A DNA stretch of 64,000 nucleotides from Fonsecaea monophora. Its lineage: Eukaryota > Ascomycota > Eurotiomycetes > Chaetothyriales > Herpotrichiellaceae. Made by a program: the position numbers and the translations under genes. Below are positions 46,512-57,207 of this stretch, piece after piece. The stretch's first letter is position 1. Each line of letters opens with the position of its first letter. Location of the stretch: the NCBI RefSeq assembly GCF_001642475.1, contig NW_019174021.1, forward strand, positions 1 through 64,000, given 5' to 3'. The notes beneath the pieces were generated by a model that was not told where the DNA came from, did no database searches, and saw only the letters and a program-made list of their open reading frames with translations.

Positions 46512-48511
46512 ATGGCTCCTGCATTGACGACGGAGCCAGGACGGCCCATCATCATTGGCAATGTGGCCGGCGCAATGGAAGACTGCCCTTATGCCATGTA
46601 AGTCGAGTTCGCCCACGAAAAGGACACCTGGGATAACTGACGGCTAGGCTAGGCATCGCATGGTGACAGAAGGCTATCTGGATGCAATCGCTGGGGATTG
46701 GCTCTCCGAATTGAACATTGCTTGGAACGCCATTCGAAAGCACAATGATCCCACTAAGGGATACGAGGTTGGCTTCCTCGAACAACTGGACGACTGTATC
46801 GACATTATTGCGGAGAAGAAGATAAAATGCGTGACTAATGCCGGAGCCCTCAACACACCCGAATGTGCGAAGAAAGCAATGGAGATCTGCCAGAAGCATG
46901 GGCAGGGTCATCTGAAAGTCGCATATGTCCAAGGCGATGACATCTCTGAAATCGTTGTCGACCCAGCTAGACAGCAAGAACTCGGCGGTATCGTTCATCT
47001 CGACCACCCAGAACGGAAATTAGAGGATTGGGATAGGAAACCCTACTGCGGTGTAGCTTACATCGGCGCATGGGGAATCGCTGAGGCTCTACGACGCGGT
47101 GCAGATATCGTCATTTGCGGTCGTGTCACAGATGCTAGTCCTGTCATTGGGCTTGCTGCTTGGTGGCACGACTGGCCGCACGATGCTTGGGATCAATTAG
47201 CCGGTGCCTTGATCGCGGGACGTAAGTTTGTCGTCTCTTCTGTTCCATTCATAGATCGCTGACCACTTCTTAGACCTGATTGAATGTGGTCCCTACGTGA
47301 CGGGCGCAAACTTCTCAGGAGTGCGACCATATCTAGATGGGCTTGTGGACCTGGGATTTCCCATCGCCGAAATTGCCCACGACGGCACCGTTGTCATCAC
47401 AAAGCACCCGGAAGCTGCAGGATTTGTCGATGAGATGAATGTACGAGCACAGTTTCTCTACGAGATCCAAGGCACAAAGTATATAAACTCGGATGTCTGT
47501 GCCGACATTGAAAACGTTAAAATTGAAAACACTGGCAAAAAAGACCGCGTTCGCATCTCGGGTGCGGTTGGAAGCCCGCCACCACCGACGACCAAAGCCA
47601 TCGTGGTGGCAATTGGGGGTTACCAGGCTGAGGCTACTTTCTATATGAACGGATTGGACATCGACGCCAAAGAGAGATTCATGCGCCAACAATTAGAGTA
47701 TGCCTTCCGAAACGCCAATTTCTCCGAACTTAGCATTGAACGCCACGGGTCTGCAGCTGTCAACCCACCTCGCCAGTCGCTGGGAACTGTTGGCTATCGT
47801 GTGCTCGTCAAAGGCCGGAAAGCCGAAGATATCAGTGAAGAGGTATTTCGAAAGCACGTCTACGCACTCCGAATGCAATTCTACGCAGGTTAGAAGCTCT
47901 TGCTCTCACCTTTGATTCCCCTTTACTGACACTTTGATAAAGGGTATCATATGTCACTAGATTTCCGAACCATGGCCCCCAAGATGTTTATGGAGCTTTT
48001 CCCCGGGGTTATTTCTTATACTTCTTTACCACATCGAGTGGTATTCGACGGCAAAGAGATTGCGATTCAACACCATGGCATCACGGAACCACCGCCTGGT
48101 AAGAGACCTAGCAAGGAAACCGACAACCCTACGCCGCTCGAGACATTTGGAGAGACTCGATTTTTCCCTCTGGGTTCTGTAGCTCATGCGCGATCTGGAG
48201 ATAAAGGAGACAATTGTAACGTCGGCTTCTTTGTCCGGAGTGCCAACGAATACAAGTGGCTCCAGTCATACTTGACCGTCCCGAAAATCATCGAGTTGAT
48301 GGGAGAAGACTTCAAGGAAGGCACTACAGTCGAGAGGTGCGAGTTTCCTCAGATCTGGGCTGTCCATTTCCGATTTCTTGACTTTCTAGGTGGAGGTGCT
48401 GCCAGTAGCACCAGAATCGACATGCTGGGCAAAGGAGTGGCTGAGTATCTGAGGAGCAAGTTTGTGGATGTTCCCGTTCAGTTTTTGGACAACCCCATCT
48501 CGGTGGCATAA
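46512..48511 (+). CDS. AtuA-like protein (acyclic terpene utilisation, DUF1446 family)
   Basis: A 612-residue protein with three introns (46,598-46,652, 47,222-47,273 and 47,889-47,942). The N-terminal two thirds follow the AtuA/DUF1446 family: GNVAGAMEDCPYAM, CVTNAGALNTPECAKK, VAYVQGDDI, GAWGIAEALRRGADIVICGRVTDASPVIG and LIECGPYVTGANFSG. The C-terminal about 130 residues form the accessory domain often fused to it, with GSVAHARSGDKGDNCNVGFF. In Pseudomonas, atuA is part of the citronellol/geraniol operon, but its biochemical role is not established. In fungi these genes occur near leucine-type or terpene-type catabolic genes. Here it stands with HMG-CoA lyase, acyl-CoA dehydrogenase and acetoacetyl-CoA synthetase genes, which matches an isoprenoid route. 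No targeting peptide seen. Confidence 0.88.
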
Positions 48512-49031
48512 AGGACATGGGCGGTACGGAGACGAGATATCTCATAGAATTTCTCAGGTGTTCTTCATTGTATCTGTTTCGAAACACGAAACAGCAACAT
48601 GTCAGAACCGTCCTTGAGCGGAATAGATTGATTGGTCACAGGCTTGAGCCTCAACGGCTACACGGCATTACAGATAAGATATCTGGTATTTTCACGGGTG
48701 CTGCCAATCCGGCTTCTGAATTTGTCAGTATTCGGCGACTACCGACACCCAAAAGATGCCGCATTCCGCTTCTTTAGCTGCTTCGATGATTTTGGTCCTT
48801 CGATAATCTAATCAGGCGATCCAATACATGGACATGTCCAGATTAGACGGCATCAATGGGCAGTAACGATCAGGTCTGTCACTCCTCTGGTTATTGCTGA
48901 AGGCCTCATCCCATATAGGTAAATCTCCGTTGACGAGCCTATCTTGGATGGAAGCTTATATATCACCATTGATGCAAGCTCCCCGTACTTTCAACCTTTG
49001 ACAGTCTGCCCGTATATGAGCACAAGAACAG
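48512..49031. other. Gene-free stretch between convergent AtuA-like and SDR genes
   Basis: 520 bp between two 3' ends. I see no gene, repeat or RNA in it. Confidence 0.5.
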
Positions 49032-49952
49032 CTATCTAGGGGGACCTCCAGTCTTCAAATGATAGCCACCATCAACGGGAAGAGTGATACCAGATATGAA
49101 ATCAGCACGTGGCCCAACGAGAAACGCCACAGCGTTAGCAACATCCTCTGGTAGAGTGTACCGCCCAAAGGGATGTTCATCGAGCAACGCAGAAAGGCTC
49201 GGCTGTGAGAACATGAGCGGGGAAACCACATTGACGCGAATTCTATCAGTGGCGTAGTCATAGGCATCCGTTTTGCTCAAGCCATAGACACCACCCATGG
49301 TTGCTGAATACACGTGCATGCCCGGCAAAGCCGCAGTTGAGGCGATGCTTGCGACATTCACGATACTGCCACGAGTTGTTTGTCCCTCGAGCGGCTCTTG
49401 CTTGACCATATGACCCAAGATCGCTTTCGAACAGAAGAATATCTTCATCCCAGAATCAAGGAATATATGTCAGTCGTTAAGGCGTATGGAAAGGAAACAG
49501 AACTGGATTTGAGTAGCGATCAACCAAACATACACTTTTCTGGTTGTTCTCGAAAGCCAGGTCGAACTCTCGTTCCTCGACTTCATGCGCACCAGTAGCA
49601 GGCGGTTCATGCGTAGCCAGACTTGCTGCAAAGTCGATTCGACCAAACTTGCCGACTATCGATTGGATGAAACGAGAAATAGAAGCCTCGTTGTTGAAGT
49701 TGACCTCGCTGTGTAGAAGATTGAGCGTGTTGTATTGCTTTCGCAGAAGACTGACGGTCTCTTCAAGCGATGTGCTATCCTGATCGCCAATGGCTAGGTT
49801 TGAGCATCCGTCTCGAGCAAATGCAAGTGCTATTGCTCTCCCTGTGGCTGAAAGGCTGTTAGGAGTCCTCTCTATTGTTTCTAAAAAAGAATATGCTCAC
49901 CAGAGCCAGCTCGGGTTACGATAGCTGTGCCACCTGCAAGTGTTCCAGCCAT
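49032..49952 (-). CDS. SDR-family protein lacking catalytic residues
   Basis: A 258-residue short-chain dehydrogenase relative with introns at 49,443-49,533 and 49,848-49,900; the frame is open throughout. The SDR frame is recognisable: GRAIALAFARDGC, SIVNVASIASTAALPG, DRIRVNVVSPL and the C-terminal DGGYHLK. But the NAD-binding TGxxxGxG is TRAGSATG, the NNAG motif is absent (FAASLATHE), and the catalytic YxxxK reads YSATM, with Met in place of Lys. The Ser is present. It is either a non-catalytic protein or a decaying gene that has not yet acquired stops. It is paralogous to, and divergent from, the intact SDR at 50,309. Confidence 0.75.
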
Positions 49953-50308
49953 ATTAGCTATATGCTGGTCCTCTGTAATATCTGATGCGCAAAGTGGTCT
50001 TTTGTCAGGCTGGTAAGCTGTTCAGAATAAAATGCTCTATATTCTCTCCACAAACCCTCGGCCCGTTGTATCTCCTCTGTGTACCACATGGTCGGCGCCA
50101 ACCGAGTGTCAACATGACCCATGGCCGAGGCCGAACCATGACGACCTAGGGCAGGTTGACCATAGCTCCAGCAATCCAGGAATTGAGGATATGTGGCCAG
50201 CCGTATCTCGGTTCCCTGATTTCAAAATAGTTTGAGGAGACTCGAAGTACATCTAACTGCTGCCCCCACAATAGCATATTCAGCTGTGTATACTTGACTG
50301 CCTTTGAA
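49953..50308. promoter_or_regulatory. Divergent promoter between two SDR genes
   Basis: 356 bp. It contains CCTCGGCCCG (50,056-50,065, holding the TCGGCCCG motif) and CCGAGG at 50,125-50,130. Confidence 0.45.
50058..50065 (+). promoter_or_regulatory. TCGGCCCG motif between SDR genes
   Basis: The site reads CCTCGGCCCGTT, 106 bp upstream of the minus-strand SDR start and 251 bp upstream of the plus-strand SDR start. Confidence 0.5.
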
Positions 50309-51263
50309 ATGGACCCCATTCTTCAGAAGGGAGTGGGTTTGGTGACCGGCGCAGCCTCAGGTGAGCAGATATAAATTGCGTTGAAATGCCTGATTGAGGC
50401 TGAATGTTCTATTAGGGATGGGTCAACAGATTGCAATCAAGCTCGCCCAGCAAGGCTGCACTAAGATCCTCTGCGTCGATTTGAACGATGCAGGTCTCCA
50501 AGAGACCAAGAAATTGGTCGAGAAGGTATCAAGTGCTACAGAGGTTGCGCTGTACCTCGCAGATGTCTCTGATAGCAAATCTGTCAAAGGGATGGTCGAT
50601 GAGTGCGTGAGCAGGTTCGGTCGACTGGACTTTGCAGCCAACAATGCAGGGATTGGGTTGGGAGGGACGAGAACCCACGAAACCGATGTCGCCCTCTACG
50701 AGAAGCTATACAGGGTCAACGAGAAAGGGGTAATCAATCCCTAGTTATTTTACCGTTATGAGAGCAGTATGACAAGTCAAAGACTAACACGACCTCAACA
50801 GGTATACCTCTGCACCAAGTACGAGGTGCAGCAGATGCTGAAACAAGAACCCCTCGACTGGTCACAGGGAGACGAGCGCAAACAACGTGTATTTCGAGGT
50901 TCGATCGTCAATACCTGTTCCCTCTCTGGTACCGCGTCTGTGCCAACATTGTCGTGCTACAACAGTGTCAAGCACGCCGTGGTATCCATGACCAAGGTAG
51001 ATGCACGGCAATATGCGCCTCAAGGCATTCGCATCAACGCTGTCTCTCCAGGATTCACCCTGACCCCGATGCTGATGGGTGGCGGGGCAGGGCTGAGCGA
51101 AGACTTCTACGACGGATCCAAAGCACAGAGCCCTATGAACCGGCTGACCTTTCCCGAGGAGGTGGCGGAAACAGTTTGCTTCTTGTCTGGGTTTCGGGCC
51201 TCGGGAATCACAGGCGTGAACCTCCATGTAGATGCTGGAGCTTCATTATTCCATGTCATATAG
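50309..51263 (+). CDS. Short-chain dehydrogenase/reductase
   Basis: A 275-residue NAD(P)-dependent oxidoreductase with introns at 50,361-50,415 and 50,730-50,801. All classical SDR motifs are present: TGAASGMG (cofactor), NNAG, Ser in NTCSLSG, and YNSVK as the catalytic Tyr-Lys pair. The C-terminus is NLHVDAGASLFHVI. Likely roles in this cluster are oxidation of a hydroxy-acyl-CoA or of a secondary alcohol. It is followed by acetoacetyl-CoA synthetase on the same strand. Confidence 0.88.
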
Positions 51264-51703
51264 TCCTGAGAAGCCTAAGCCTCTGTGCCGAGAATGATAT
51301 CAATACATCTGAGACTATGACATATATGGAACGGGACTAGGTCCTACTCTCGGTGATTCCCGAAGCCCTAAACCACCCCCGTGCCCCACAGACCGCGAAA
51401 GCAAGACTAAGCCCCGTGGCTTCTTCCTCTCGCCTCTCTCTAAACCTCTCCACCACATTACTCCACCTCGTAGTCGGTATTTTGTGCTTCAGCGGCCTTG
51501 GCAAAACTCGGCCCGACCTGATATCGCTAGTTCAAAGAGGCCTCCTGTACCCGAGGCAGACGCCGAGCTGCCGACACTTCTTATGTCTCCAAGGTCAGAC
51601 TCCGCCTCGGGTGGCCATAAATCAAAACACATCAGATGTGTGGATGGCTTATGCAACTTGGCCTTAGCTGTAAGTCAATACTGCGAGGCGGTCATCTCAC
51701 AAA
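51264..51703. promoter_or_regulatory. Upstream region of acetoacetyl-CoA synthetase
   Basis: 440 bp. It holds TCGGCCCG (51,508-51,515), CCGAGG (51,551-51,556) and CCTCGG (51,605-51,610), all within 200 bp of the ATG. No gene seen. Confidence 0.45.
51508..51515 (+). promoter_or_regulatory. TCGGCCCG motif upstream of acetoacetyl-CoA synthetase
   Basis: The site reads ACTCGGCCCGAC, 189 bp before the ATG. Confidence 0.5.
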
Positions 51704-54055
51704 ATGTCGGGGCAATTGGTGAAGGTCTGGCAACACCCCGATCCTGCCTCCACGAACATCGAGGCATTTCGACGTCTTGCAAACGAGAGATATCAGCTGA
51801 ATATTGGTAAGGGCGACGTCCAAGCTGTTTCCACTCTCCAGATCAGCTTAGCTAACACAAACTCTACCTTTATGCATCTCAGCCGACTATCATGATCTGT
51901 GGAAATGGTCAACAGAATCTCTCAACCAATTCTGGATGCTGGTGTGGGAATTTACCCGCGTCAAGGCATCGATTCACCCCTCATATGCTATTGCGTCTTC
52001 GGATGTGAAGAGACTGTATCCGACACCGACTTGGTTCCCAGAAGCACGCCTTAACTTTGCACAGAACATTCTTGAGACGGCTTACGTAGCTGGGGCCGGG
52101 TCGAACATCCCCATCCTGACTGGTGTCAGAGAAGGAGGCGGCGAAATCGAGAATGTCACACTCTCCCAGCTGCGAGATAGGGTTGGACGGTTGTCAAGTG
52201 GCCTAACTCGAGCTGGTATCCGAAAATCCGACTGTGTGGCCTGCATTGCCTCTAACAGTATTTCCACCTTCACCATCTTTTTGGCAGCAGCATCGATCGG
52301 TGCCATCTTCACGTGTTGTTCCCCCGAGACAGGTGAGAAGGGCATTCTGGACCGTTTCCTACAGGTGCAGCCTAGGATCTTGTTTGCCGATGATTGGGTT
52401 CTGTACAATGGGAAGCGAATCCCTTGCTTAGACAAGGCGCGGACAGTGGCAACTCGGCTGAAGACGCATGGAGCTCTAAAGGCCCTTGTCGTTGTGCCAC
52501 GTTTCGGCGATAAGTATCCAGATCGACCTGATCAAGGGCTCCAGAGCCTCAACACATTCACTTCTGGGGTGTCTGAGCAGCTAGTGTTTGCGCAACTAGT
52601 ATTCTCCCACCCTCTGGTCATCGTATACTCTTCAGGAACTACAGGGCAACCTAAATGCCTTGTCCACACTCTTGGAGGGGTTCTGCTGAAACAGAAGGTT
52701 GAGCAAGTCTTGAGCATCGACTTGAACAGCACCAGTGTCTACCTTCAATACACAACGGTAGGGGTCCACGTATCCATGAAGCTGTTGTTTACGTTTCGCT
52801 GACGTCTGGGCTCAACAGACCAACTGGATCATGTATCTCTACTCGATCTCAGGTTTGCTCAGTGGGGCGAGATCAATTCTCTATGATGGTTCACCCATGA
52901 AGCCAAGCCTGTTGGGATTTCTTAACATCCTCTCTTCTCACCGAGTCACTCACTTCGGGACCAGTGCCCACTACCTCTCTCTCCTGGAACAAGCCGATAT
53001 CAGAAAAGAAGGCATGCCGAATCTGGACGCCTTAAAGGTTATCACCAGCACGGGATCGGTCCTGACGGAGCAACAATACTATTATGTCTACAAGAACTTT
53101 GGACCAGTGCAGCTGAGCAGTATTGCAGGTGGCACGGACATTGCTGGAGCTTGTAAGATTCACAGTCCCTTCATGTTTCTAAATTCTTCAATTAACATGA
53201 GATCAAACAGTTGTGGGCGGTACTCCGAGTCTGCCAGTTTATGCTGGCTGGTGCCAGGCACGAGCACTGGGGATGAAAGTACAAATCTACTCGGATGACG
53301 GACAGGCAATCGAGTCAACCGGCGAAGCTGGCGAGCTTGTGTGTACTGCACCCTTCCCATCCCAGCCGGCATTCTTTTGGGGGGATAAAAGTGGTGAACG
53401 CTACCGCTCGGCGTACTTTGAGAGGTTTCCTGGTAAGCGTGACCCTGGTCAGACTCCGATCCCCGGCCATAAGAGAGCTAAACGTTTCCTCTAGGTGTGT
53501 GGCATCAAGGAGATTACATTCGTATGGACCCTCATACTCAAGGCGTCCAGTTCCTGGGTAGAAGTGATGGTGTCCTCAATCCATCTGGTTCGGCTTAAAC
53601 CCATTAATTAAGTGCCTGAGTTCCAGAGCCTTCTGACGGGTCTTACAGGTGTTCGATTCGGAAGCGCTGAGATCTATAATTGCCTGACGGGCTTCACAGA
53701 GATCGAAGAAAGCCTCTGTATCGGCCAGCGAAGACCACATGACGATGATGAACAGGTGTTACTGTTCTTGAAGATGAAGCAAGGACACTCGCTCGATGAG
53801 AGACTGAAAAGTGCCATCAAGGCTCATATCCGAAAGGATCTGAGTCCAAGGCATGTTCCCAAGTTCGTTTTCGAGACGCCAGAGATTCCCATGACTGTGA
53901 ATGGGAAGAAGACCGAGTTGCCCGTGAAGAAAATAGTCTCTGGTCAAAAAATAACTCCGAGCTCGACTATCATCAACCCTGACTCGTTGAAGTGGTACGA
54001 GCAGTTTGTGTACCTCGACGAGAGAGGCTCAACGAAACCGTCTAGCAAATTGTAG
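51704..54055 (+). CDS. Acetoacetyl-CoA synthetase, C-terminal SKL
   Basis: A 677-residue ANL-family ligase (ATP + acetoacetate + CoA to acetoacetyl-CoA). Introns are 51,807-51,882, 52,758-52,818, 53,153-53,210, 53,433-53,494 and 53,588-53,648. The N-terminal domain DYHDLWKWSTESLNQFW and WFPEARLNFAQNIL is typical of the AACS branch, and the adenylate motif is YSSGTTGQPKCLVH. GGTDIAGAFVGG and WHQGDYIRMDPH follow, and the C-terminal catalytic Lys region is NGKKTELPVKK. The protein ends SSKL, a peroxisomal type 1 signal. It would rescue the acetoacetate released by the HMG-CoA lyase fusion, turning it back into an acetyl-CoA source. Confidence 0.92.
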
Positions 54056-54391
54056 AAGTGGGTGTCCTATAGACTTGCCAATGCGAAGGACGATGTCCAG
54101 AGAAGAAGAACTGCTCGAAGGTCGAGGGAAACCTTTGGGGATTGACATATTCCCGAGCCGAGTATTAAATTGTTTGTATTCTAGATTGTCTGTCTATTAT
54201 CCGATGTGGACCACTGTGTTATGAGCAAAGCTGTTGGGTCGGTATTTCCCGGGCCAGTTAAGTTCTCATGTACACAGCTAGCTAGGCAAGTGATTACTTA
54301 ATATGCTGATGAAGCTTCTCCTGCACTATCAATTGTCCGTCGTGGTATATGCTTTCCTCCTCCTAGACATATCAAGGGTCAACAGTACAGT
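54056..54391. other. Intergenic region upstream of the third SDR
   Basis: 336 bp. It holds CCCGAGCCGAG at about 54,152 but no exact cluster motif. No gene seen. Confidence 0.4.
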
Positions 54392-55323
54392 ATGACTGGC
54401 TTTGGTGCCTTTCCCCTCGCTAATAAAATCATCGTTGTCACAGGCGGTGGTTCAGGTATCAACCTTGCCTTTGTGCGTCAGGCACTGGATCTCGAGGCCC
54501 GTGTCGTTGTTGCCGATTTGAGGTTGACAGCTGAAGCCCAAGACCTGGTCGATACGTCTCCCAACGCCGTCTTTAAAAAATGCGATGTGGCAGATTGGAA
54601 AGATCTCCAGAATCTCGTGGGTACCGCTGTGCAGGAGTTCGGAGATGTCCCTGATGTTTACGTCGCCGGTGCCGGCGTCTTCGAGCCTGTATGTCATCTG
54701 ATGAAACCCTTTCATTCCTCATCAAACCCATGACTTTAGGAAAAGGGACTGCTTGCTAAAGGTATTTGTCTTGAGATCAACAGTTGTGGTCAAGTTTCCA
54801 GGGAGATACCGAGACTGAACGCTACTCCCAAGTGGATATTAACGTGAATCACCCTATCAAGCTCACGAGGATAGCGATCAGAGAGTTGGGCAATAAGAAG
54901 AAAAAAGGCGTGGTACTCATCACTGGTTCAATTGCCGGGCTTCGAGGGGAGTATGCCGTCGCCCTATACTGTGCAACAAAACATGCAATTACCGGCTTCG
55001 TACGATCCATGAAGAATGCCCAGTCGATCAATGGTGTCAAGGTCGTAGCCGTTGCCCCCGGGTAAGCCAATTGGAGTATGCACCTCCCTCTTTACATGTT
55101 GCTAATATCATATGTGGCTAGTAAGGTTCACACTCCAATGTGGACAGAGGACGACGACAAGTTGAAGCAATTCAATTACGATGCGGGAAGGGCCAATACA
55201 CCGGACGAAGTGGCAGCAGCAATGGTCGATCTTATTGTGGAAGAAAGATATACGGGAGGGACAATCCTACAAATGACCAAGTCGGGGACCCGTGTAGTGG
55301 AAGACAACTGGGTGCAGACATGA
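54392..55323 (+). CDS. Short-chain dehydrogenase/reductase, 15-PGDH-like
   Basis: A 258-residue SDR with introns at 54,689-54,783 and 55,062-55,121; splicing joins FEP to LWSSFQGDT. The cofactor motif is TGGGSGIN (the last Gly replaced by Asn), the catalytic Ser is in ITGSIAG and the Tyr-Lys pair in YCATK. AGAGVFEP stands where NNAG normally is. The overall pattern resembles fungal proteins annotated as 15-hydroxyprostaglandin-dehydrogenase-like; these oxidise hydroxy groups of lipophilic substrates. Its stop codon is 15 bp from that of the convergent SDR. Confidence 0.83.
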
Positions 55324-55338
55324 ATCCGCAATCTCCAC

Positions 55339-56687
55339 TTACTGCTGTCACATTCATAGTGAGCCTCAGATCAATCGAGCAGAGAGATACGAGCAGCGTT
55401 GAAAAACTTACCACCAGGATTCCAGCAGTGTCTAGCACTATTTGTTGCCATTCCGAATAGAGCCCTGCCTTATAGTCATCAAGATCCAGGTCCATATACC
55501 CTTCCTTTGCGTGCTGGCGAGATACCACGCCTATACCCCGACCTGTAGAGATTCAACTTCTGGCTTCAGATACAACAACAAGATTTTGACTCACCGTTGA
55601 TGGTGGGATCCGATGCAATGAACAACATTGCTCGACAGCAGTCTTCAACCAGGGCAAACCCAACTCCTTTCCCATCGAGGAACTCTTGAACCTTTTGAGA
55701 CAAAATTGGCGTGCGGATGTACCTGTGAGTAACAATTGAATGGTTCAGTTAGCTACTCTGTATAAAGACGACGTTGGAGCAATCATCAGTCGTGACAACG
55801 TCTCACCATGGAGCAACCAGATTAACCCGGATATTCTCCTTCCACGAGGTACGGCGAAGACTCCTCATGACTCCTCGCACACCAAACTTGGATGAATTAT
55901 ACTGGATTGAGCCCGGAAGGTCGACATATCCTGCCAAGCTAGACTTGAGTATGAGACATCGGTCCCTGTCGCTGTCGACCGGTTGACGTCGAAAGTAGTG
56001 AAGAGCCAGCTTAACAGTGTAGAGCAATCCCATCAAGTTGATCTCCATGGTCTTCAGATTGGGCTTTACGGGAAGACCAGCAGGTTCTGGTCAACAGTCA
56101 ATAAGGACAGCGTTGCCCAGCGAGGCCTTGAATCCAATACTCGCCTTGGAGGGTAAACAAATCATCGTGCCCGACAATTCCCGCATTTGCGATGACAATA
56201 TCACAGCTTTTATATGGTGAATTCTTGGACGCGGCTTCAAAGGCACGGACCTGATCATCCCAGTTGGTAACATCGCATTTGATGAATTGAGAATTTCTGG
56301 GTTTTCCTGTATGTTAATATCTCAGAAGTCTAAAAGGGCATCGACATGGTCATACTCTCCCATCTCGGCCACAGTCTCTGCCCCAAGCTTCTCATTCACA
56401 TCGGCAATAGTGACATAGGAACTGGATCGCCTTGTAAGCAACCTCCCTCCCATCGACGCCGAAGAGGTCAGAGGAACTGTGGTCTCACCCAGCTTGAATG
56501 AATGCTGTGGCATATGCCTTCCCAAGTCCACCCGCACCTTGTTTTCGGTTTCAGAATTGGACGTTGTTTCCACTCAAATCAAGTCCTCACCTCCAGTAAT
56601 CAACACCGATTTCCCAGCGAGACGCTCGAGGCTCAAGCTCTCCGAGACCTTCAAGGGTTCTTTGTCCTGATACTCTGGAACAGACAT
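55339..56687 (-). CDS. Short-chain dehydrogenase/reductase with six introns, N-terminus unclear
   Basis: The spliced model gives 304 residues, with introns at 56,477-56,590, 56,297-56,355, 56,087-56,144, 55,723-55,806, 55,543-55,594 and 55,345-55,411. Sense is clear for YVTIADVNEKLG, AEMGENSQFIKCDVTNWDD, IVIANAGIVG, NLMGLLYT and the catalytic YNSSK. The third intron starts GCGAGT, a GC-AG intron. The first exon ends KSVLITG, as an SDR should, but the following exon reads SASMGGRLLTRR instead of a normal ASGxG helix, so the acceptor of intron 1 is uncertain or the Rossmann loop has decayed. The last exon is only two codons (Gln, stop), also uncertain. Probably 15-PGDH-like. Confidence 0.6.
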
Positions 56688-57207
56688 CTTGCAGGGCGTC
56701 GGTATGAACTTTTTTTCAGTCAAAAACAGTGCTAATAAAGTGGTAGAATCTCAACTGCGAGCCTAGAGGTGCTCGAGTAGTTGTTCGCTCTAACCTTTAC
56801 TGCTGACGACCAACCGACCACCGAGTTTTCAATTTCCCCAGGCCAACAACGCGAGACTATCGAACAAGACTAAACCTCTCCTTCGGACCTACTCGCCGAA
56901 ACAGGGGAAACGTGGCTGCAAGGTTCGCGACCTAGTTCTCGGCTGTCACCGAAACACCTTCATAGTTTTCCTGTAATCTAACACAGTGTCCTGTCCATAC
57001 CTCTTGCGACTGCTGGGGATATCAGAAAGGCCCCGCAAGCTTGATTCAACACGTTTCTGAGAATATTTTCTCGGGCCTCGGACCCAGTTACATCTATCGG
57101 GAACTAATAGCAAAATACCAACTCAGTTCTAAAGAGAATACCTGGATACATGGACGTGGTCCAACAAGTTGATGCCCTCACATGCCTCCCCATTGCTTGC
57201 CCTGACG
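56688..57207. promoter_or_regulatory. Intergenic region upstream of the fourth SDR
   Basis: 520 bp. It contains TCTCGGGCCTCGG (57,069-57,081) with a CCTCGG core at 57,076-57,081. No gene seen. Confidence 0.35.

Noticed and set aside
48512..49031. Plus-strand frames after the AtuA-like gene
   Set aside because: Short, in a 3'-3' intergenic region, with no domain.
23706..56687. Reading the cluster as a secondary-metabolite biosynthesis cluster
   Set aside because: No PKS, NRPS, terpene synthase, DMATS or P450 is present, and the CoA-ester and acetoacetate enzymes fit degradation better.
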